Source of the DNA: Pseudomonadota bacterium | GTDB taxonomy: Bacteria > Pseudomonadota > Alphaproteobacteria > Sphingomonadales > Sphingomonadaceae | Assembly: GCA_023457895.1 (NCBI GenBank) | Contig: JAEXAY010000020.1 | Coordinates: 1 to 64,000 of the forward strand | DNA: 64,000 bases | Direction of reading: 5' to 3' | Shown: piece by piece, positions 60,294-64,000 of the stretch | Position numbering within the stretch: position 1 is the stretch's first letter | Layout: each line of letters starts with the position of its first letter | The notes under the pieces: model-generated | Databases searched by the model: none | What the model was told of the DNA's origin: nothing | Seen by the model: the letters and a program-made list of their open reading frames with translations, nothing else | Program-made: the position numbers and the translations under genes

Positions 60294-60631
60294 CAGGCGC
60301 TCTTTCGTTGAGGAGAAGGAAGGCAGGTGGTGTCCTCGGAACAGGACATACCGCCGCAGCAGTTCTCGGTGAGGTAGCCCATCAGGCCATTCATCGCGGC
60401 ATAGTACGCCGAGTAGATGATCGAGCGGCTTTCGCGTCGCTGGGTCACCAGCCCCGCATTGGCGAGTTGGGCAAGGTGAAAGCTCATTGAAGACGGAGGG
60501 ACGTCGAGCTTTTCGGCCAGCACCCCGGCGGCAACGCCTTGCTCGCCTGCCTGCACGAGCAGGCGGAACGCGGCGAGGCGGTGCTCCTGTGCCAGGGCAG
60601 ACAAGGCGCGGATCACGCGGTCGGCTTCCAT
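60293..60631 (-). CDS. arsR: Arsenic-responsive repressor ArsR
   Basis: A 112-residue winged-helix repressor: LAQEHRLAAFRLLVQAGEQGVAAGVLAEKLDVPPSSMSFHLAQLANAGLVTQRRESRSIIYSA. The Cys cluster NCCGGMSC near the C-terminus likely binds As(III) and frees the operator. First gene of the ars operon, its stop overlaps the arsI start by one base (TGATG). Confidence 0.92.
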   Translation of the reverse strand: MEADRVIRALSALAQEHRLAAFRLLVQAGEQGVAAGVLAEKLDVPPSSMSFHLAQLANAGLVTQRRESRSIIYSAYYAAMNGLMGYLTENCCGGMSCSEDTTCLPSPQRKSA

Positions 60632-60646
60632 CGCTTACTCCAATGA

Positions 60647-60662
60647 TTCGATAACTATCGAA
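60647..60662 (-). promoter_or_regulatory. ArsR operator
   Basis: A perfect dyad TTCGATA-AC-TATCGAA lies 15 bp before the arsR start, the expected place and form for an ArsR/SmtB-type operator. Confidence 0.8.
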
Positions 60663-60739
60663 ATATGGAATGAAGCGGGCTTGGTCAAGCCACCTGCTTG
60701 CATTCGACTAAGGAGGGATCAGCGAAATTGCGGACTGGC

Positions 60740-60934
60740 TCAGCTATCGACGCGCTGGCGGTCAACCAGGTCGTGCAAGCTGGCGGTGGTAATGCGTGTT
60801 GCCTTGCCAATCTTGACCCTTTCGAGTTCGCCGGTCGCGATCAGCTCGTAGAGCTTGGTGCGTCCGATGCCGATCATGCGGGCAGCGTCATTGACCCTGA
60901 CGCAGATCGGCTCGACAGGCTGCTGTCCGCTCAT
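60740..60934 (-). CDS. Excisionase/MerR-like small DNA-binding protein
   Basis: A 64-residue protein of the excisionase-type winged HTH: ICVRVNDAARMIGIGRTKLYELIATGELERVKIGKATRITTASLHDLVDRQR. Such proteins accompany integrating elements and act as excision factors or repressors. The start shares ATGA with the alpA-like stop, so the two form an operon. Confidence 0.82.
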   Translation of the reverse strand: MSGQQPVEPICVRVNDAARMIGIGRTKLYELIATGELERVKIGKATRITTASLHDLVDRQRVDS

Positions 60935-61137
60935 TCCGTCGGTTCCTCTTCACGGTAGTGAGCGGGATCGGCAATCCAGCGATTGATGGCAGACTCGTGC
61001 CAGCCCGCGCCGTGGATGCTGATCTTGACCTGCGACGGGAACGTGCCCTCAGCGATCTTGCGATAAATGGTGGAGCGGGAAAGGCCGGTGCGGTCGAGCA
61101 CGGTCTTGAGGCGGATAATGCGTTCGGTATTCGACAT
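60931..61137 (-). CDS. AlpA-family transcriptional regulator
   Basis: A 68-residue protein with the AlpA motif: IIRLKTVLDRTGLSRSTIYRKIAEGTFPSQVKIS...GWHESAINRWIADPAHYR. AlpA controls excision or toxin genes of prophage-like elements. With the excisionase-type neighbour it marks a mobile element remnant. Confidence 0.82.
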   Translation of the reverse strand: MSNTERIIRLKTVLDRTGLSRSTIYRKIAEGTFPSQVKISIHGAGWHESAINRWIADPAHYREEEPTE

Positions 61138-61539
61138 GGGGCATTCTCAATTTGATACTGGCGGCCCCTCGCCAGAACATAATGAGAACTCTTCTGAAAG
61201 GCGCAAGGGCTAGGCTCAGCTGCAATTCGGGCAATTCTCCAACGATTTTTACGATTTGAGCCAACTATGGACGGTTGGAGACATTGGCGGTCAAACTGCT
61301 CCGTTGCCCTTGGTTCTGAGAATTTTTTCGCTCGACGCGATTTTGCGACTTACAGGCGCGAATTTGCGACGGCGACGACGGATTTTCGCGCCAGCGCTGA
61401 CGAAATTCGCGCACGAATCGCCCCATACAAGCTCAGTTTGCCGGTTTGCCTTTCGGGCAAAACGCCAAGCCTGCCTTAGTGTTTCGGTGAGTTTGCAAAC
61501 CTGAAGCGAATAAGTTCGCCCTGACCTCTTGGGCAAGTT
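61138..61539. other. Intergenic region with 21-bp phased repeats
   Basis: Four related 13-mers at exact 21-bp steps: GCGATTTTGCGAC (61337), GCGAATTTGCGAC (61358), CGGATTTTCGCGC (61379) and ACGAAATTCGCGC (61400). The first pair and the last pair are closest, and the second and fourth are partly inverted (GCGCGAATTT at 61356, AAATTCGCGC at 61403). Open frames here on both strands would read the steps as 7-residue repeats, but lack ribosome sites. Confidence 0.45.
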
Positions 61540-63870
61540 CTAGAATCGCGCCCGCAGCCCTAATGTCCAGCGCCGCGGAGCGCCAGGACCGTAGGCACGG
61601 GGATCGGATGCACCCGGCGCTTCGCCTAGCTCAATTTCATCGACTTCGCTGAACGTCCCAAAGGTCGCATACTTCCGGTCGAACACATTGCGTAGTTCGC
61701 CGAAGAGCGAGACGCCCTCAACGAGTTCAACGCTGCCCCGCAAATTGAACATGACATAGCCGGGAACCTGGCGATTGAGGTTAGCCTCATCGCCAACAAG
61801 GAACTGACTGGACCGCGCGACGATGTCGCCGCCGATGGTGAAGCCGCGTGTGCCGAAGCTACCTGAATAGTCGGCGCTGAATGTCGCGCTGTGGCGTGGA
61901 AGGCCCGGCAATCGGTTTCCCTGCACCGCTGCGATCAGGCCGTCTTCGTCCGCCTCCGGGTTGGCAGGACTACTGAGTGTGATCGGGGTGCGATAGGTGG
62001 CATCAATGAATGCGTAGCTTGCCGAGAGCTGCAACCCGCCGCTGCGCGCCTTCACGGTCGCTTCAACGCCTTGCCTGCGTGTCTCGCCGATATTCCGGAA
62101 AAAGGCGCGGCCCCTTATGTCGGAGGCAACATACTGGATGTCGTTGGAATTGGTCGTGCGATAGCCCGACAACAACCAGTCGAACGTCCACGAGCCGCGT
62201 TGTTGGCTGCCCGATGCTCCCAGTTCGAAGCTCTTTGCCACCACTTGTTCCAGCGGCGGATCGGCGATGAAAAAGTTGGTCAGGCTGCACGGCGCATTCT
62301 CGTCCGCGCAGGACAGCTCCGCCGCCGTGGGCACGCGGTTGGATTCCGAATAACCGGCACGCAAGGTGACATCGGGTGTTACCGCCCAATCCAGCTCGAT
62401 GCCGGGATTGACACGGTTGAAGCTGTGATCGCCATTGAGTGCGGTGCCAAGCTGGTCGATCAGTCGTACCCGCGCATGGTTGTAGCGTAGACCGATTTCC
62501 GCCGTCAGCGTTTCGCCGAGCGGCAGGGTATCGCTCAGGAAGGCGCTCCAGAAACGTGTGCGGGCTTCCAGTCCCACCGGCGCAATCGCGTCATCGGCCT
62601 GGTCGATGAACAGGCCCAGCCCTTCCACGCTGCGTTCGTCGGTCAGTTCGCCGAGTTCAGTCGAAGTTGAGAAGTCGCTCTCGCTTGCATCGTAGCTGAA
62701 GCCCACGGTGAGCCGGTTGGTGCGGCCGCCAAGATCGTGTTCGCTGACGACTTGCGCGAGAATGCCTTCGGAGCGGGTGCTGATATTGCCGCGATTGAAT
62801 ACGCCATACTCGCCGCCGTCGAGAACATCGGCGATGGGATTTCCGCCAGCATCGGTCAGGACAGCCTGCTCCTCGTCGTCATCATTAGCGCCGACCGTTT
62901 CTAGGCACAGCAGCCCTTCCAGATCGTCATCTTCGCATTCCTCGATATCGGCGGCATCGCCGTTCAGCGTGGAGGCCTTGCGCCGCTGGCGATAGAGCGT
63001 GGCCTCGAAGCGCAGACCATCAGCGATGGCGAACCACGGGTGCAGGCTGAGCCTGCCATATTGGTTGCGGGTATTGTCGGGCCAGGTGAACACCGATTTC
63101 CGCCGTGCTGCCAGCAGTTCGACCGGCGCAACGCCGTTGCCGGTCAGATCGGTATTCGCACCGATGAACTTGATATGTGCGCCTGCCCGCTCGCCATCAA
63201 AGCCCAGATCGAAATAGCCGTTGACCAGATCAGACGGGCTGAAATCGCGCCAACCGTTTTCCTCGCGATACTGGACCGCGCCGAAATAGCTGAAGCGCCC
63301 GATGGCATCGCCAGCCGAAAGGCTGAAATCTCGCTCGCCGTAGGAGCCTATGCCCGCCGCGCCTTCGATCCCCGGCACGCTGCGACCCGTGGCGGTTTCG
63401 ATCACCAGCGCGCCGCCCAGCGCATTGAGGCCATAGACCGGGCTGGCATCGCGCAGGGTGACGCCTGCAATCGCGGCATCCGGGATCAGGTCGAAATTGA
63501 CCGTATCGCCAAACGGCTGATTGAAGCGCGCGCCATCGACATAGACCGCCAGTCCTTGCGCCTGCCCCTGCAAGGGCGAGGCGACATAGCCGCGATAGAC
63601 CAGATTGGGCTGCCACGGATTGTTCTGCGCATCCTGCAAGGTGACGCCAGCGAAGTTGCGGGTGAGCGCGCCCAGCAGGTCAGGCGTTCCGGCAATCTGG
63701 ATATCCTGTCGATCAAGCCCGAGCGCGTCGTCCAGGTCGAAAGCGCCACCGGGGGCGGTCACGATAATGGCGGACGGAGTATCGCCGTCGCTGGCAGGAG
63801 TGGCATCTTGCCCGAAAGCTGGAGCAGCGAGTGAGACGCTTGACAACAGAAACCCAATCATTTGGCGCAT
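61540..63870 (-). CDS. TonB-dependent outer-membrane receptor
   Basis: A 776-residue receptor. The signal peptide is MIGFLLSSVSLAAPAFGQ after a short lead; a TonB box SAIIVTAPG follows. The plug (~30-150) has GLAVYVDGARFNQPFGDTVNFDLIPDAAIAGVTLRDASPVYGLNALGGALVIETATG; the rest is a 22-strand barrel ending in LGLRARF with a C-terminal Phe. An extracellular loop (~330-360) is very acidic (ECEDDDLEG, NDDDEEQ) and holds two Cys. The ligand is unknown; the acidic loop suggests a cation or metal complex. The start at 63870 is chosen for the signal peptide; the frame runs on upstream. It is transcribed toward the alpA pair and ars operon. Confidence 0.88.
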   Translation of the reverse strand: MRQMIGFLLSSVSLAAPAFGQDATPASDGDTPSAIIVTAPGGAFDLDDALGLDRQDIQIAGTPDLLGALTRNFAGVTLQDAQNNPWQPNLVYRGYVASPLQGQAQGLAVYVDGARFNQPFGDTVNFDLIPDAAIAGVTLRDASPVYGLNALGGALVIETATGRSVPGIEGAAGIGSYGERDFSLSAGDAIGRFSYFGAVQYREENGWRDFSPSDLVNGYFDLGFDGERAGAHIKFIGANTDLTGNGVAPVELLAARRKSVFTWPDNTRNQYGRLSLHPWFAIADGLRFEATLYRQRRKASTLNGDAADIEECEDDDLEGLLCLETVGANDDDEEQAVLTDAGGNPIADVLDGGEYGVFNRGNISTRSEGILAQVVSEHDLGGRTNRLTVGFSYDASESDFSTSTELGELTDERSVEGLGLFIDQADDAIAPVGLEARTRFWSAFLSDTLPLGETLTAEIGLRYNHARVRLIDQLGTALNGDHSFNRVNPGIELDWAVTPDVTLRAGYSESNRVPTAAELSCADENAPCSLTNFFIADPPLEQVVAKSFELGASGSQQRGSWTFDWLLSGYRTTNSNDIQYVASDIRGRAFFRNIGETRRQGVEATVKARSGGLQLSASYAFIDATYRTPITLSSPANPEADEDGLIAAVQGNRLPGLPRHSATFSADYSGSFGTRGFTIGGDIVARSSQFLVGDEANLNRQVPGYVMFNLRGSVELVEGVSLFGELRNVFDRKYATFGTFSEVDEIELGEAPGASDPRAYGPGAPRRWTLGLRARF

Positions 63871-64000
63871 AATTGTTTTATCTCTTTCCCTGATTGCTAC
63901 GTCTATCACTCCACGCCGCATTGCTAACTTGGACCTTCGGCCAAGGGAAATTGCCGACAGAGTTTTACTCACTTTCAGCCTCAAACGCCCGCTTCCCCTT

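Noticed and set aside
61267..61536. Short overlapping open frames on both strands over the 21-bp repeats
   Set aside because: No ribosome site and no recognised family; the periodicity explains the apparent 7-residue repeats on both strands.
1..64000. CRISPR arrays, rRNA genes, complete insertion sequences
   Set aside because: Looked for and not seen.

Overview
The window is high-GC chromosomal DNA of an alphaproteobacterium, most likely a sphingomonad (family Sphingomonadaceae). This placement is an inference from gene content: the order FYDLN-domain protein - aroA - cmk - rpsA - ihfB, the layout of the pho/pst cluster, and the character of the proteins. No genus is claimed.

Region A (1-10.6 kb) is an accessory block of large, compositionally odd proteins that look like exported cargo. 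They are a pentapeptide-repeat/LprI-like protein (cut by the window start), a class-3-type lipase behind about 70 Leu-Pro-X triplets, an ankyrin lipoprotein, two DUF1521 proteins, a small protein of unknown function, a second lipoprotein, and a LysM-muramidase multidomain enzyme. DUF1521 is the family of the metal-induced self-cleaving rhizobial type III effector NopE1. One DUF1521 protein keeps the GD|PHVD cleavage motif and carries a His/Cys-rich N-terminal half; the other has lost the motif. A 19-bp palindrome, TCTAAnCGAnTCGnTTAGA, lies upstream of three promoters in this block (four copies) and suggests one shared regulator.

Region B (10.75-27.8 kb) is a complete core of a non-flagellar type III secretion system (injectisome). 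A minus-strand operon reads lytic transglycosylase - sctV - sctC - sctD - sctF-like - sctI - sctJ - sctK - sctL - sctN - sctO - sctP. A divergent plus-strand operon reads sctU - fliO-like - sctQ - sctR - sctS - sctT - LuxR-type regulator. The secretin SctC and lipoprotein SctJ exclude a flagellum, yet a FliO-like gene is present, which is unusual. No translocator, gatekeeper or chaperone is recognisable. A 657-bp AT-richer gap with a nested dyad separates the operons. The working hypothesis is that region B exports region A proteins and that the LuxR-type protein binds the palindrome; this is inference.

Region C (27.8-45.7 kb) is envelope and phosphate physiology: dacB (PBP4), a giant RTX extracellular nuclease, the phosphate cluster phoR-pstS-pstC-pstA-pstB-phoU-phoB with two Pho boxes and a pstS/pstC attenuator, and the amino-sugar recycling genes nagK, nagA, a SIS-domain deaminase/isomerase and murQ.

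Region D (45.7-58 kb) is largely housekeeping: tRNA-Ala(GGC), FYDLN protein, aroA, cmk, rpsA, ihfB, tRNA-Leu(TAA), an oligopeptide-type binding lipoprotein, a DUF4112 protein, a D-threonine-aldolase-like enzyme and an aldonolactone oxidase.

Region E (58-64 kb) looks acquired: an arsenic operon (arsR - arsI-like - arsC - acr3) with a clear ArsR operator, an AlpA/excisionase-type pair without an integrase in view, a short tract of 21-bp phased repeats, and a TonB-dependent receptor.
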